Of a stretch of 64,000 bases of DNA, positions 15,999 through 25,565 are shown one piece after another. Position numbers and translations under genes: made by a program. The DNA is taken from contig NZ_UGOD01000002.1 in assembly GCF_900461525.1 (NCBI RefSeq), positions 45,600-109,599 on the forward strand. Reading direction: 5' to 3'. The notes beneath the pieces were generated by a model that saw only the letters and a program-made list of their open reading frames with translations, searched no databases and was not told the DNA's origin. The stretch is from Legionella busanensis (GTDB taxonomy: Bacteria; Pseudomonadota; Gammaproteobacteria; Legionellales; Legionellaceae). The stretch's first letter is position 1, and every line of letters begins with the position of its first letter.

Positions 15999-16565
15999 AT
16001 GGATATTAAATTTAGAGATGACGCTATATCGAAAAATAGGTTGGTTTTACGCATCACTTTTATTTGGGCATTAGTAAGCTCCTGTTCCTTATTGGTGGTA
16101 ACGGTCATGAGTTTTCATGCCTTTAAACATCAGAAAATGCTTTGGCTACCTGTATGTTCACCGACTGATTTTTCCATTAGCGAAACAGATTATTCACCTG
16201 GATATTTAAAGGAAATGGCTAAGAAAGTCATTGATTTACGCCTGACTTACAATCCTGAAACCATCGAATCACATTATAAAATGCTAGCCAACCTGACAAT
16301 GAGCAATTACCAGGAGCAAATTAACAGACTTTTATCGCACGAGATTGCATCTGTTAAGAAAAAAAGCATAAGCAGTGTGTTTTATACCGATAAAGTTTCA
16401 GTTGACACAAAGCACCATGAAGCCCTTGTTTCTGGTTTCTTACATCGAACGTCACATGGTCTTGCCTTAGAGCCTAGTTATAGACAATACAAATTAAGTT
16501 TTGCTTTTAAAAATGGAGAGCTTAGTCCAATTTCTATCATTGAGGTAAAAAATGAAAAAGCTTAA
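15999..16565 (+). CDS. traE: TraE, inner-membrane pilus assembly protein (VirB5/VirB8-like role)
   Basis: The 188-aa protein has one N-terminal membrane helix (about 17-37, TFIWALVSSCSLLVVTVMSF) and a periplasmic domain containing YSPGYLKEMAKKVIDLRLTYNPETIE, characteristic of TraE. It resembles VirB8-fold scaffold proteins of type IV secretion. The 14 bp overlap with traK indicates coupling. Confidence 0.88.
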   Translation: MDIKFRDDAISKNRLVLRITFIWALVSSCSLLVVTVMSFHAFKHQKMLWLPVCSPTDFSISETDYSPGYLKEMAKKVIDLRLTYNPETIESHYKMLANLTMSNYQEQINRLLSHEIASVKKKSISSVFYTDKVSVDTKHHEALVSGFLHRTSHGLALEPSYRQYKLSFAFKNGELSPISIIEVKNEKA

Positions 16566-17319
16566 TACAGCCATTTTATGCAGTGTTTTAACAAGCACGC
16601 TTTTTGCTAAAGCAATAGCCATTCAAGATGGTGAAGGGGTTGATTTAATACTTTCAAAAACCAACTTTAACCGTCTTTCAGTTAAAGGTGATGAGATTTC
16701 AGAGATTCGTTTTCTAGAAGGTGCGTTTACTGTAGAAAAAAATGAAAAAGCAAATCTTGCTGATAACCAAGCTGCAACAGAGTCTATTTACTTACGTCCT
16801 ACTTTTGAGGATGAATTAACCTTATTTATTGAGACTAGAAAGAAACATCATTTTTTAATTCGGGTGCGTTCTGATGAACAAACTGGAAAAGATATTCAAT
16901 TGGTATTAGCACCTTCAAATAAGCCTTTACCAAGTCTTGCTAAAGCTCAACCTTCTATCAAAAAGCTAGCCAATATCAAATCTAACAATGCTTCAGAACG
17001 AATTGATGAGCTCATTATTGAAGATATGGCAGCGCATAAAACACCAAAAAATTTTGATGAATTAAAGGTCAATGGTCAGCCTTTTTACTTACATAAAACG
17101 TTAAAAGTTACACTTGCCAAGTCTTATCAGGGTAATGGGCTTAAAAGTTATATATACCGCGTTGAAAACACCGATAAAAAACCAGTTGAGCTTAAAAAGA
17201 ATTGGTTTGAGAGCAATAAGAATTTACGAGCCATAAAGTTAAGCGAGTCTGTGTTATCACCCGGGCAATCTGCTTGGTTATACAGTGTCTATAACACTCA
17301 GATAAGAGATTTATCATGA
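16552..17319 (+). CDS. traK: TraK, outer-membrane-complex secretin-like protein
   Basis: The 255-aa protein has a cleavable signal peptide (MKKLNTAILCSVLTSTLFAKA) and the order of blocks expected in TraK, including FNRLSVKGDEISEIRF near residue 45 and a C-terminal SPGQSAWLYSV. TraK forms the outer-membrane core with TraV and TraB (VirB9 counterpart). It overlaps traE and traB. Confidence 0.88.
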   Translation: MKKLNTAILCSVLTSTLFAKAIAIQDGEGVDLILSKTNFNRLSVKGDEISEIRFLEGAFTVEKNEKANLADNQAATESIYLRPTFEDELTLFIETRKKHHFLIRVRSDEQTGKDIQLVLAPSNKPLPSLAKAQPSIKKLANIKSNNASERIDELIIEDMAAHKTPKNFDELKVNGQPFYLHKTLKVTLAKSYQGNGLKSYIYRVENTDKKPVELKKNWFESNKNLRAIKLSESVLSPGQSAWLYSVYNTQIRDLS

Positions 17320-18809
17320 AAGAAAAATTAAAAGCGTTACAGACAAAACTTAAGTCAAAACATAAAAACATCAACATGCGAGCCAAAAGAGAGCAGACGA
17401 TAACCGCTCTTTCAATTGCCTGCGTATGCATATCCTTTTATGGGTTTTATTTATATACCACTAAACATCGTGTAAAGCCTATTTTAGCTAATCAGGAGAT
17501 AGCCTTTGATGGAGTTTTTGACAGTAAGTTTAGTCAAGACAGTGATGAGGCAGTACTTTTAAAACAACAAAAAGAAATAGATGAATTAACTGCACGCTTT
17601 AAAAAAACGGAAGAGAACTTAAAAAGTCCTCCAATTGTTACCTCTTTTAAAGAAGATGAAGAAACTAAAAAATTAGTTCAGGCTCTTAGTGAAAAATTAA
17701 ACCAATTGGAAAAAGAGAATATACACATTTTTGAAAAGTTGCAGGTTGCAATGCTTAAAGGACAACAAGCAAGTCTTGGCGTAAGGCCACCAACCAAAGA
17801 GGAAATGGCAGAAAAATTAAGAAGAAAGGCCCTTAATAAACGGTCCTATTATCAAAATGCAGGACTTGAAACTGTTCGATTTAATTCTTCGAGAAAGGGC
17901 TCGTTTGAGCGAAGACCAGATAATTATGTTTGGGCAGGTACATTTGTGTCAGGAATAATGCTAACAGGGGTTATGGGTGATGCTGGAGTCAACGGACAGA
18001 AAAATACAGGAACAGTTTTAATACGCTTAGATGAAAACGGTACGATGCCTAATGGAAAAAGGTCACGATTAAAAGATTGTTTTGTTTTAGGCTCAAGTTA
18101 TGGTGATTTATCGGGTGATTCTGTCGTTATTCATACAGAAACACTCTCTTGTGCCAGCAATGATTTGAATTTTGAAATTAAGGTATATGGTTCGGTTTAT
18201 GATCAAGACGCCATGCAAGATGTTCGTGGGACGCCCATATTAAAAACTAAGCCCTTATTAGAATACACAGCTGCAGCGGGGCTTATAGCAGGTATTGGTG
18301 ATGGCCTTTCAAATTATGGCAGTATTCAAAGCATTAATCCTGACGGCTCACTATCTAAAATTTCTCCCTCTTCAATTGGAAGGATGGCTGCAGGAGGCGC
18401 AATAATCAATCCCGCTAATAAAGTCTCAGAATATATTATGAAAATCACAGATATCTATCATCCTCTTGTTGTTGCACGGGCAGGTCGTCGGGTTTCGGTT
18501 ATGTTTATTAAAGGGTTTTGGATTGATAAAGCACATCAAAAGTTTGAGTCAGAAAAAGCAATTGATAATGAACAAGCCCAATTAGAAGAAAAAGCTGTAA
18601 CCACGACAATCACTAGAGTTAATAGTCATAACGAATTGATTAACTCCAATGTAAATCAGCCTGTATTTGCCAAAATAAATCAAGAAATTGCAGAAAAACA
18701 AAAAACGTTGTCATTAGATAAGTCTAATGCCGAACAATCGTTTCTAGCACAAAAAGGTTATGAGCCAAAACCGCTATTTTCTGAATCCAATCCTGGAGAT
18801 GCACCATGA
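17316..18809 (+). CDS. traB: TraB, VirB10-like envelope-spanning channel protein
   Basis: The 497-aa protein has a cytoplasmic basic N-terminus, a membrane helix about 29-47, and a coiled-coil/Pro-containing periplasmic stretch (80-150). The C-terminal beta-domain includes VWAGTFVSGIMLTGVMGDAGVN and DLSGDSVVIHTETLSC. These are typical TraB/TrbI(VirB10) features that link the inner and outer membranes. It overlaps its neighbours by 4 bp each. Confidence 0.9.
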   Translation: MKEKLKALQTKLKSKHKNINMRAKREQTITALSIACVCISFYGFYLYTTKHRVKPILANQEIAFDGVFDSKFSQDSDEAVLLKQQKEIDELTARFKKTEENLKSPPIVTSFKEDEETKKLVQALSEKLNQLEKENIHIFEKLQVAMLKGQQASLGVRPPTKEEMAEKLRRKALNKRSYYQNAGLETVRFNSSRKGSFERRPDNYVWAGTFVSGIMLTGVMGDAGVNGQKNTGTVLIRLDENGTMPNGKRSRLKDCFVLGSSYGDLSGDSVVIHTETLSCASNDLNFEIKVYGSVYDQDAMQDVRGTPILKTKPLLEYTAAAGLIAGIGDGLSNYGSIQSINPDGSLSKISPSSIGRMAAGGAIINPANKVSEYIMKITDIYHPLVVARAGRRVSVMFIKGFWIDKAHQKFESEKAIDNEQAQLEEKAVTTTITRVNSHNELINSNVNQPVFAKINQEIAEKQKTLSLDKSNAEQSFLAQKGYEPKPLFSESNPGDAP

Positions 18810-19063
18810 AATCATATCAATTTTACATACCCTTTATTCTTTTGAGTCTTCTATCTGGATGTGGCAAAACGATTTTCGATCAAGACGCGCGTTGTCCATT
18901 TGTTGAAAGGGGAGGATGTCAAAGTATGGAAATAGTTAACAAGATGGTAACAGAAAGACAATTTACTCGAGACGGCCTGTTTGTACAGCAAGCTTGTTTA
19001 GACTGTGAGCGTGTTGTTTTAAAAGACCAGCATTCAAGCTTTAGGCAAAGCGTTTATAAATAG
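18806..19063 (+). CDS. traV: TraV-like lipoprotein
   Basis: An 85-aa protein with signal peptide and lipobox LLSGC (Cys about 19), followed by several cysteines. It occupies the traV position between traB and traC. F TraV is about 171 aa, so this one is short; only the lipoprotein and Cys-containing N-terminal part remain recognisable. It likely anchors the TraK/TraB core in the outer membrane. Confidence 0.72.
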   Translation: MKSYQFYIPFILLSLLSGCGKTIFDQDARCPFVERGGCQSMEIVNKMVTERQFTRDGLFVQQACLDCERVVLKDQHSSFRQSVYK

Positions 19064-19071
19064 GAAAGATT

Positions 19072-21642
19072 ATGTCAAATAGAAATTTTATTAAACAGGG
19101 CTGTAATTATTTGACGCAAATTTGGAAGAGCGTATGGGATGCTGAAGACGTCAATGTGCCATTGATTCAGAAACGTATTAAATCAACCCAAGCTTATGAT
19201 TTAAATGATTGTTCATACCCGTCATTTTCTGATTTGTTACCCTACCGTTATTTTGATAAGGACACTGGAATATTTTTTAACAAACAAAATGCCGGAATTA
19301 TTTATCAAATTGTTCCATTAACAGGTGCTAATGAAACAATTGCAGAGCAGCTTGATGATATCTTAAGAAGTAAGGTGGCAGATGAATTTACTCTACAGAT
19401 GTTTTTAGTTAAGCATAATCAGGTAGGCTATCTTATCGATGACTATGCGCACCAATTTGATACTGATGACTTTTCTGAATTGAGACACATCGGCAAAAAA
19501 CTGCACTCCTTTTATCTTAATGCTGCAAGGCATGGCTTTAAAACCAAAGACCTCTCAAAACCGAGTTTAAAACACACCGAATGTTTTGTTGTTATTGATT
19601 GTGTTAAGGATTCCGAATTAGAAATTAAGGCTAAATTATCTAGATTTCGTGTTGCATTTGAAGCAGCGTTATCTTCTGCAAAAATTGGTCATATCCGAGG
19701 GAATGTAGAAAGCTTTTTAAGATTAGGAAGATTTTTCCTAGCTCATAATCCTGATGAAATATACCCACAGCGTGTTGATTATCAAGAAGAAGAGCCACTT
19801 CATTATCAAATGACGGGTCTTGATTTTGATTGTGAAATTCAAAAAGAAGGACTCTTGCTCACAGGTGCTAACAATAAGGGTAAGAGTTTTGAAACAGCTG
19901 TTTCTGTTTTGACTATCGATAAATTACCTGCAAATTATCATCTTTGGTATAATGTAAATAACAATAATTTTATTTTTGAGAAAGGGCAAAACATACCATG
20001 TAATCATATTATTTCTGTTATCTATAAGGTTGATAAGCAGGCATCAGCACTCACACGAGCAAACAGAAAAACACGTGATTTAGATAAAAAAGCCAAAAGT
20101 GAATATGCCATCCAAGTTGCAGGAACTGAAGAGCAAGCTAAAACTTGGCGTGCCTTTCGTGAAGATTTAGCGTCACATAAAACCAAAGCAGTAAAAATGC
20201 TCTATAACGTGATTTTATTTTCAAGACCTCACGAAAAGTCTCGCGATATAGAAGCAGCTCGAACGGTTTTTAGTTACAACCATATTACTTTATCTTTGAT
20301 TAAACACATGACGATGCCTTATTTTTTGGTATCTATGCCATTTATGTTTACTAATCACTTGGCAAAGGACTTTTCATTGCCACGGATGATGTGGCCTATA
20401 TCCTCCTGGAATGCTACACAATACATGCCGGTTATTTCAGATTGGCAAGGGCTTTCAAAGGGTATATTAATGCCTACGATGCGTGACCAATTTAATTTAT
20501 TAAATCCATTTGATGATAGCCTCGGTACTAATTTTAATATGGCCATCACAGGAACTTCAGGAGGTGGTAAAAGCTTTGCTATTCAGATGATGATGCTCAA
20601 TGTCTTGTTTAATGGCGGTGATGTTTTTGTCATTGATATTGGTGGCAGTTATAAAAAACTGTGCCATACACTTGGGGGTAATTATCTAGAGTATGAAAAT
20701 CTCGCCATGAATCCATTTACTCATGTTAAAAATATCTTTGATGATATTGATGATATCGTGGATTTATTTGAGCTACTTGCCTGTTCACGAAGTAAAGCTA
20801 GTGATGACGATAGAGGTACATTACGTGAAGCGGTCATGGAATCTTTTGATAGACAAGGAAGCCTAACCTGCATTGATGATATTTGCGCTGTATTACAACA
20901 ATTATTCGAAAACGAACCTGATACCTATCCAACAGCCAGAATCCTTGCCAAAAACTTAAAACGTTATTGTAAGGGTGCTGAACATGGACGTGTGTTTAAC
21001 AGTCCTTCAAAGCTTAACCCTCATGCCCGAATTATTGTTATTGATTTGAAATCTATTGAAGATAATGCGGCCATTCGAGGCCCAGTTTTGCTTTCAGTTA
21101 TTTCTCAGATACAGCGTAGAATGTTTGATTCCAATCGTTCACGTCAAAAAATGTGCATTATTGACGAGGCCTGGAAATTCTTTACAGGCGATGTTATTGC
21201 AACTCAATTTATTACCAAAGGTTTTAGAACTGGAAGAAGACACAAGGCTTCCTTTGTGACAATTACCCAAGGAATTGCTGATTATTATAAATTTGATGAA
21301 GCTCGTGCTGCTTGGGATAACTCAGCGATAAAAATGATCTTTTTACAAGATCAAGCCTCACTTTTAGAGCATAACAAGCAGCATGAAACATTCTCAGAAT
21401 ATGAAATCCAACTTTTAAGAGTGTTCCCAAAGGCTAAAGATGCTGGCTATTCGCAAGTTCTGATTAAAGCTGGTGGTTTATCTTCCTTTCATCGTTTATT
21501 TGTCGACCCTTTTACACGCGTGATGCTGTCATCAGATGGTGATGATTATACAGCAGTCGAAAGGTACGTAAGCCAAGGTATGCGCTTTGTTGATGCCGTG
21601 TCACGGGTAGCAGAAGAGCAATTGGGAGTAGAGCATGTTTAA
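19072..21642 (+). CDS. traC: TraC, VirB4-family conjugation ATPase
   Basis: The 856-aa cytoplasmic ATPase has Walker A GTSGGGKSFAIQMM near residue 495 and Walker B KMCIIDEAWKFF near 693, plus the C-terminal RRHKASFVTITQG block of TraC/VirB4. The N-terminal TraC domain includes FFNKQNAGIIYQIVPLTGANE. An additional loop TGANNKGKSFE around 263 resembles a degenerate second P-loop. It powers pilus assembly and retraction. It overlaps trbI by 8 bp. Confidence 0.93.
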   Translation: MSNRNFIKQGCNYLTQIWKSVWDAEDVNVPLIQKRIKSTQAYDLNDCSYPSFSDLLPYRYFDKDTGIFFNKQNAGIIYQIVPLTGANETIAEQLDDILRSKVADEFTLQMFLVKHNQVGYLIDDYAHQFDTDDFSELRHIGKKLHSFYLNAARHGFKTKDLSKPSLKHTECFVVIDCVKDSELEIKAKLSRFRVAFEAALSSAKIGHIRGNVESFLRLGRFFLAHNPDEIYPQRVDYQEEEPLHYQMTGLDFDCEIQKEGLLLTGANNKGKSFETAVSVLTIDKLPANYHLWYNVNNNNFIFEKGQNIPCNHIISVIYKVDKQASALTRANRKTRDLDKKAKSEYAIQVAGTEEQAKTWRAFREDLASHKTKAVKMLYNVILFSRPHEKSRDIEAARTVFSYNHITLSLIKHMTMPYFLVSMPFMFTNHLAKDFSLPRMMWPISSWNATQYMPVISDWQGLSKGILMPTMRDQFNLLNPFDDSLGTNFNMAITGTSGGGKSFAIQMMMLNVLFNGGDVFVIDIGGSYKKLCHTLGGNYLEYENLAMNPFTHVKNIFDDIDDIVDLFELLACSRSKASDDDRGTLREAVMESFDRQGSLTCIDDICAVLQQLFENEPDTYPTARILAKNLKRYCKGAEHGRVFNSPSKLNPHARIIVIDLKSIEDNAAIRGPVLLSVISQIQRRMFDSNRSRQKMCIIDEAWKFFTGDVIATQFITKGFRTGRRHKASFVTITQGIADYYKFDEARAAWDNSAIKMIFLQDQASLLEHNKQHETFSEYEIQLLRVFPKAKDAGYSQVLIKAGGLSSFHRLFVDPFTRVMLSSDGDDYTAVERYVSQGMRFVDAVSRVAEEQLGVEHV

Positions 21643-21982
21643 TTCAATAAGAATTAGTTTTTTTCTGGTTATGGTTTTAATTACCTTCTTAATTTTATGT
21701 GTGTTCCTTATGCGAGGAGATAGGAATAATGTGGCCTTTATTGATATGCAGCGAGTCATGTCACAACCAGCCACATTACTTTCAAAAACAAAGGCAACTC
21801 ATCAAAAGCAACAAGAAATCTTAAAAGTCTATGCGTCTAACCTTTCAGAAGTAATAAGAGATTACGGTAAAAGCCATAAATTGACCATTATCAGTGCAAA
21901 TGTCTTAAGCAACTATGGTGGCTTAGATATTACGGATGAAATCATAAGCCTAGGGCTCAACAAAGTGAAATATCATGACTAG
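21635..21982 (+). CDS. trbI: TrbI-like pilus assembly protein
   Basis: A 115-aa protein with one N-terminal membrane helix (about 7-27) and a periplasmic helical domain containing AFIDMQRVM near residue 34. The size and placement between traC and traW match F TrbI, which affects pilus retraction. It overlaps both neighbours. Confidence 0.72.
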   Translation: MFNSIRISFFLVMVLITFLILCVFLMRGDRNNVAFIDMQRVMSQPATLLSKTKATHQKQQEILKVYASNLSEVIRDYGKSHKLTIISANVLSNYGGLDITDEIISLGLNKVKYHD

Positions 21983-22601
21983 AAAGAACAGTAGTCTAAT
22001 GACAATAATCCTGTTGCTTTTACTAGGAATTCAGAGTGTATACGCTAATACGGTAGCACGTTTTGGTGGATTATTTCCCGTTATCGAAAAAGATATCCGT
22101 GAAGTTATTCTTAATAAATTATCTGCATTGGAAAACTCAGGCGAACTTAAAAAGCTAAAGAAAGACGTTATTGAGCGTGTTGAAAAGCAAATAGAAAGGC
22201 CAAAGCCTTCTAATCTTACAACGACTACAACGCCTGAAGTATTTTACGTCGATCCTTCTATTACTATTAATGAAGATATTTACAGTGTAGATGGCAAACC
22301 CATTGCCAAAGCAGGTGAGAGGATTAATCCTTTTAAACGGATTAATTTTACAAAAACATTAATATTTTTTAACGCCGATGACAAAAGACAGATTAATTGG
22401 GTAAAAGCTCAATATGGGCAATATTCTCACGTTAAATTTATTTTAACAGGAGGTAGTATAAAAGAGGCGCAATCTTTATTTGGCAGAGTTTATTTTGATT
22501 TAAATCAAACCTTATCAAGAAAGCTACATATTAAGCATGTCCCCTCGGTAGTTGTTCAGGATGGTTTTGTTTGGAAAATCACAGAGGGCGCTATCTTATG
22601 A
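21975..22601 (+). CDS. traW: TraW, periplasmic pilus assembly protein
   Basis: The 208-aa protein has a signal peptide (to about residue 25, QSVYA) followed by ARFGGLFPVIEKDIRE, the typical TraW start. The C-terminal half holds FFNADDKRQINWVKAQYGQ and KHVPSVVVQDG, a thioredoxin-like portion shared with TrbC-type proteins. It acts with TraU and TrbC in the periplasm. The stop overlaps the traU start (ATGA). Confidence 0.87.
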   Translation: MTRKNSSLMTIILLLLLGIQSVYANTVARFGGLFPVIEKDIREVILNKLSALENSGELKKLKKDVIERVEKQIERPKPSNLTTTTTPEVFYVDPSITINEDIYSVDGKPIAKAGERINPFKRINFTKTLIFFNADDKRQINWVKAQYGQYSHVKFILTGGSIKEAQSLFGRVYFDLNQTLSRKLHIKHVPSVVVQDGFVWKITEGAIL

Positions 22602-23569
22602 AAAGATTAATCTTCATTATTATGTCCTTGGTTGCCTTTAATAGTTGTGCTTCTGTATGTAAAGGCCATTTTGTTAACCCCATAACTGATGTTTGTTGGG
22701 ATTGTATTTTTCCCTTAACAATAGGAAGTTCTAATGCAGTCAAAGGCAGTTATCCTGATACTGAAAATCCCAAAAATTATATCTGTACTTGTGTCAATAA
22801 TAATATACCTAGAATTGGTTTAGCTATTGGTTATTGGGAGCCGTTTGCCTTAGTTGATGTAACCAGAAAGCCTTTTTGCATGGTCAATTTAGGTGTTCAA
22901 TTTGATTTTGGCCATAAAGGTCTTGGAGGCTCACAAATGCCTTCCGAAGATGGGTATGGTGCTTTTTATTATGTCCATTGGTATAAGTATCCTGTCATAT
23001 ACTGGCTTAATATTATTGCCTCATTAGGTTGTGTGCAGAATGATGGTTTTGATTTAGTCTTTCCAAGCGAGCTTGATCCTACGTGGAATGACTCAGAGCT
23101 TTCTTTCGTACTAAATCCTGAGGCCACCCTCTTTTCCTCAATGACTGCACGTATGAGTTGTGCTGCAGATGCGAGCAAAACACTTTTTGGCAAAGCCATT
23201 GATTCTTTGTTTTGGTGTCAAGGTGCGCAAGGCTCAACTTATCCCTTAACAGGCTTTGTGGCTAATCAGACAAGTCCAATCTCTGCTGCCTTATTATTAG
23301 CCGAACGAACGGATTATAAACTACATCGCTTAGGTGCTATTTGGGATTCAGTTGGAAAGAATTCTCCAGCGCTTTGCCAAACTTATGCATCCACCATTAT
23401 GTCTAAATCCAGATATCGCTACCAAATGACCAATACCATTGCAGAAGCTTCAGATTGTCATCCATTTGGACATACGACTACCAGTTGGGAGATAGGCCAT
23501 ATTCGGCCTGGAGATGGTGATAATTATGGATTCTTAATTTGGCGCAAGCGAAATTGCTGCTTTTTGTGA
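22598..23569 (+). CDS. traU: TraU, mating/DNA transfer protein
   Basis: The ATG at 22598 is chosen (4 bp overlap with traW) because it opens with a proper signal peptide (MKRLIFIIMSLVAFNSCAS); an in-frame ATG at 22571 lies inside traW. The 323-aa product has TraU features: CKGHFVNPITDVCWDCIFPLTIG, GYWEPFALVDVTRKPFCMV, many paired cysteines, and WCQGAQGSTYPLTG. TraU is periplasmic, and in F its loss affects DNA transfer more than pilus formation. The numerous cysteines agree with the disulfide proteins TraF and TrbB nearby. Confidence 0.92.
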   Translation: MKRLIFIIMSLVAFNSCASVCKGHFVNPITDVCWDCIFPLTIGSSNAVKGSYPDTENPKNYICTCVNNNIPRIGLAIGYWEPFALVDVTRKPFCMVNLGVQFDFGHKGLGGSQMPSEDGYGAFYYVHWYKYPVIYWLNIIASLGCVQNDGFDLVFPSELDPTWNDSELSFVLNPEATLFSSMTARMSCAADASKTLFGKAIDSLFWCQGAQGSTYPLTGFVANQTSPISAALLLAERTDYKLHRLGAIWDSVGKNSPALCQTYASTIMSKSRYRYQMTNTIAEASDCHPFGHTTTSWEIGHIRPGDGDNYGFLIWRKRNCCFL

Positions 23570-23578
23570 GGATTAATT

Positions 23579-24238
23579 ATGAAATTTTTATTGGGAATAA
23601 GTGCAATTTTAATGGCATGGAGCTTTAACCTTGAAGCTAATGTTAATGATTATATCAATCGGGTCGCTAATGAAAGCGAGCAGCTAAAACAAGCAGTTCC
23701 ATCTAACCAGATTAACGACATTAAAACGGATTCGTTTGCACAATTGGAAGAATATAAGCCATTGGTCATGAGTGTTCGTAATTCAAAAAATTCAGCTAGC
23801 AGGCAAGGCGGAAAACCTGCAGAGGGGGCAATATTATTTATCTCTTTTTCAATGCCTGAGGAAACTATTTTAGCCTTAGCAGACGAAGCAAGAAGCTATG
23901 GCATTCCTGTCGTCATTAAAGGACTTATTGACAGCGATTTTAAAAAGACACTAGAAAAAATCATGGCGCTACATGAAAAAGCAAAAGAAACAGGACGCAG
24001 TTTTTCAGGATTTTCAATTGATCCTGTTTGGTTTGAGCAATTTGAAATTAACACAGTTCCTGCTTTAGTTGTCACGCGAAGGCCTTCTTGGTGCTTGTAT
24101 CAAAAGGCCTGCCCCAACCAACCTTTTGACATGGTTTTGGGTAATGCTTACATCAGAAAATCTTTGAAAGTGATAGCAGATAAAGGTGAGCAAGTACCTG
24201 AAGTGGCACGTATGATTTTGGAGAAACATCATGTTTAA
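23579..24238 (+). CDS. trbC: TrbC, periplasmic pilus assembly protein
   Basis: The 219-aa protein has a signal peptide and the block GAILFISFSMPEETILALADEARSYGIPVVIKGLIDSDF, diagnostic of type-F TrbC, then FEINTVPALVVTRRP. Thioredoxin-like fold without a CXXC pair is inferred. It lies 9 bp after traU and overlaps traN by 8 bp. Confidence 0.9.
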   Translation: MKFLLGISAILMAWSFNLEANVNDYINRVANESEQLKQAVPSNQINDIKTDSFAQLEEYKPLVMSVRNSKNSASRQGGKPAEGAILFISFSMPEETILALADEARSYGIPVVIKGLIDSDFKKTLEKIMALHEKAKETGRSFSGFSIDPVWFEQFEINTVPALVVTRRPSWCLYQKACPNQPFDMVLGNAYIRKSLKVIADKGEQVPEVARMILEKHHV

Positions 24239-25565
24239 AGAAATAGTCATACTGCTACTTTTTGTGCCTTTAGTATTCGCAGGTCAAACAGATACAGATT
24301 ACATGGACTATAAAAACCGCGTACAGGCATTGCGTGCTCAAGCTTTTAATGCTGCAAGAGGTTTTGAACCTAGTAATACTTTAAAAGATTACACGGAAAA
24401 TCCAGAGCAAAAGAAATATTTTCAGGAAGTTCAAGCACAACACGATCATTTACCAACTATTGCACAACAAGAATTAAGTAAAGATAGGGCAGGCTCAACA
24501 GTTTATAAGCATTTTGCTGATAAGCCTTTAGTTGAAATTAATAAAAATTCTGAAGCTATTAAAAAGGCCTTGCTTATTGAAGAGCAGAGCCACGCCATTG
24601 TAAATGGTCAATCTAATAATGAAATTCATTGCGAAGGAAAGCCTAAAAATTGTCGTCAAATTAATGAGGAAGAACAATGTATCTATACAAATAATAATAA
24701 TGAAGATAAGCGTTTTATAGGTTGTGAAGCTCAGAAAGAAAGAGGATGTCAACAAATCTTATCTCAGTGTATTAAACAAAGTGAAAACCACTGTGTGTCT
24801 TTTAGGCAAACCTATTTATGTCCAAAAACGCATTGTGATATGCAAGTTGTTTGTGCCAAAAACATTTTTTGTGCAGACGGTGGGTGCGTCAATACACAAG
24901 AAAGCAGTAATGCGAATATGGGAAAAAATGTATCAGCACTAGCTGCAGTATCAGCCAGTGGTAGAGAGTATGTAGAGGTAAGAGAGAAATCGCCTGGTAA
25001 GAATAGGCCATCTCCCAAACCTCGTCAAAAACCAATTAAAATTTTTCAAGGAAAGGCTGTAAGTTGCAAAATTTATGATTGGAATTTTTTAGATTGCTGT
25101 TCCGATAAAGGCTGGGGAGAGAAACTAAATCTCGCTCATTGTCCTCATGAAGATAAAGCATTAGGCGAAGCAAAACTTGCTTATCGCGTCCATTTCTTAG
25201 GTAAGTTTTGTGCCAAACATTGGCCTAAGCCCATCAAAGGATGCAAAAAATGGAAAAATACATACTGTGTTTTTGATTCCAAGTTATCAAGAATTATTCA
25301 TGAAGAAGGCCGTTTAAAACAGTTAAATGCGAATGCCCTAGGTTCAGCTAAATACCCATTATGCGACGGTTTAACTGTTGAAGAACTTAAGCTTATTGAT
25401 ATGGGCCGTATCGATTTTATAGAGCCTGTCTATCCTTATCTTACAGGTAGCCCTGACAAAAAAGCTGGTATTGCCGATGATATATCTTTAAACGCTCCTA
25501 ACTCAGACTCACTGTTGTCTCAAACATCTGAAAGAATTAAAAAACGCATGGAGCAAAACGTATGA
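24231..25565 (+). CDS. traN: TraN, cysteine-rich outer-membrane mating-pair stabilisation protein
   Basis: The 444-aa protein has a signal peptide and over twenty cysteines, clustered at about 140-220 and 280-350 (CSDKGWGEKLNLAHC, FCAKHWPKPIKGC). This is the conserved TraN core, but the protein is shorter than F TraN (about 600 aa). The variable receptor-recognition tip may be reduced. TraN stabilises donor-recipient contact. It overlaps traF. Confidence 0.87.
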   Translation: MFKEIVILLLFVPLVFAGQTDTDYMDYKNRVQALRAQAFNAARGFEPSNTLKDYTENPEQKKYFQEVQAQHDHLPTIAQQELSKDRAGSTVYKHFADKPLVEINKNSEAIKKALLIEEQSHAIVNGQSNNEIHCEGKPKNCRQINEEEQCIYTNNNNEDKRFIGCEAQKERGCQQILSQCIKQSENHCVSFRQTYLCPKTHCDMQVVCAKNIFCADGGCVNTQESSNANMGKNVSALAAVSASGREYVEVREKSPGKNRPSPKPRQKPIKIFQGKAVSCKIYDWNFLDCCSDKGWGEKLNLAHCPHEDKALGEAKLAYRVHFLGKFCAKHWPKPIKGCKKWKNTYCVFDSKLSRIIHEEGRLKQLNANALGSAKYPLCDGLTVEELKLIDMGRIDFIEPVYPYLTGSPDKKAGIADDISLNAPNSDSLLSQTSERIKKRMEQNV

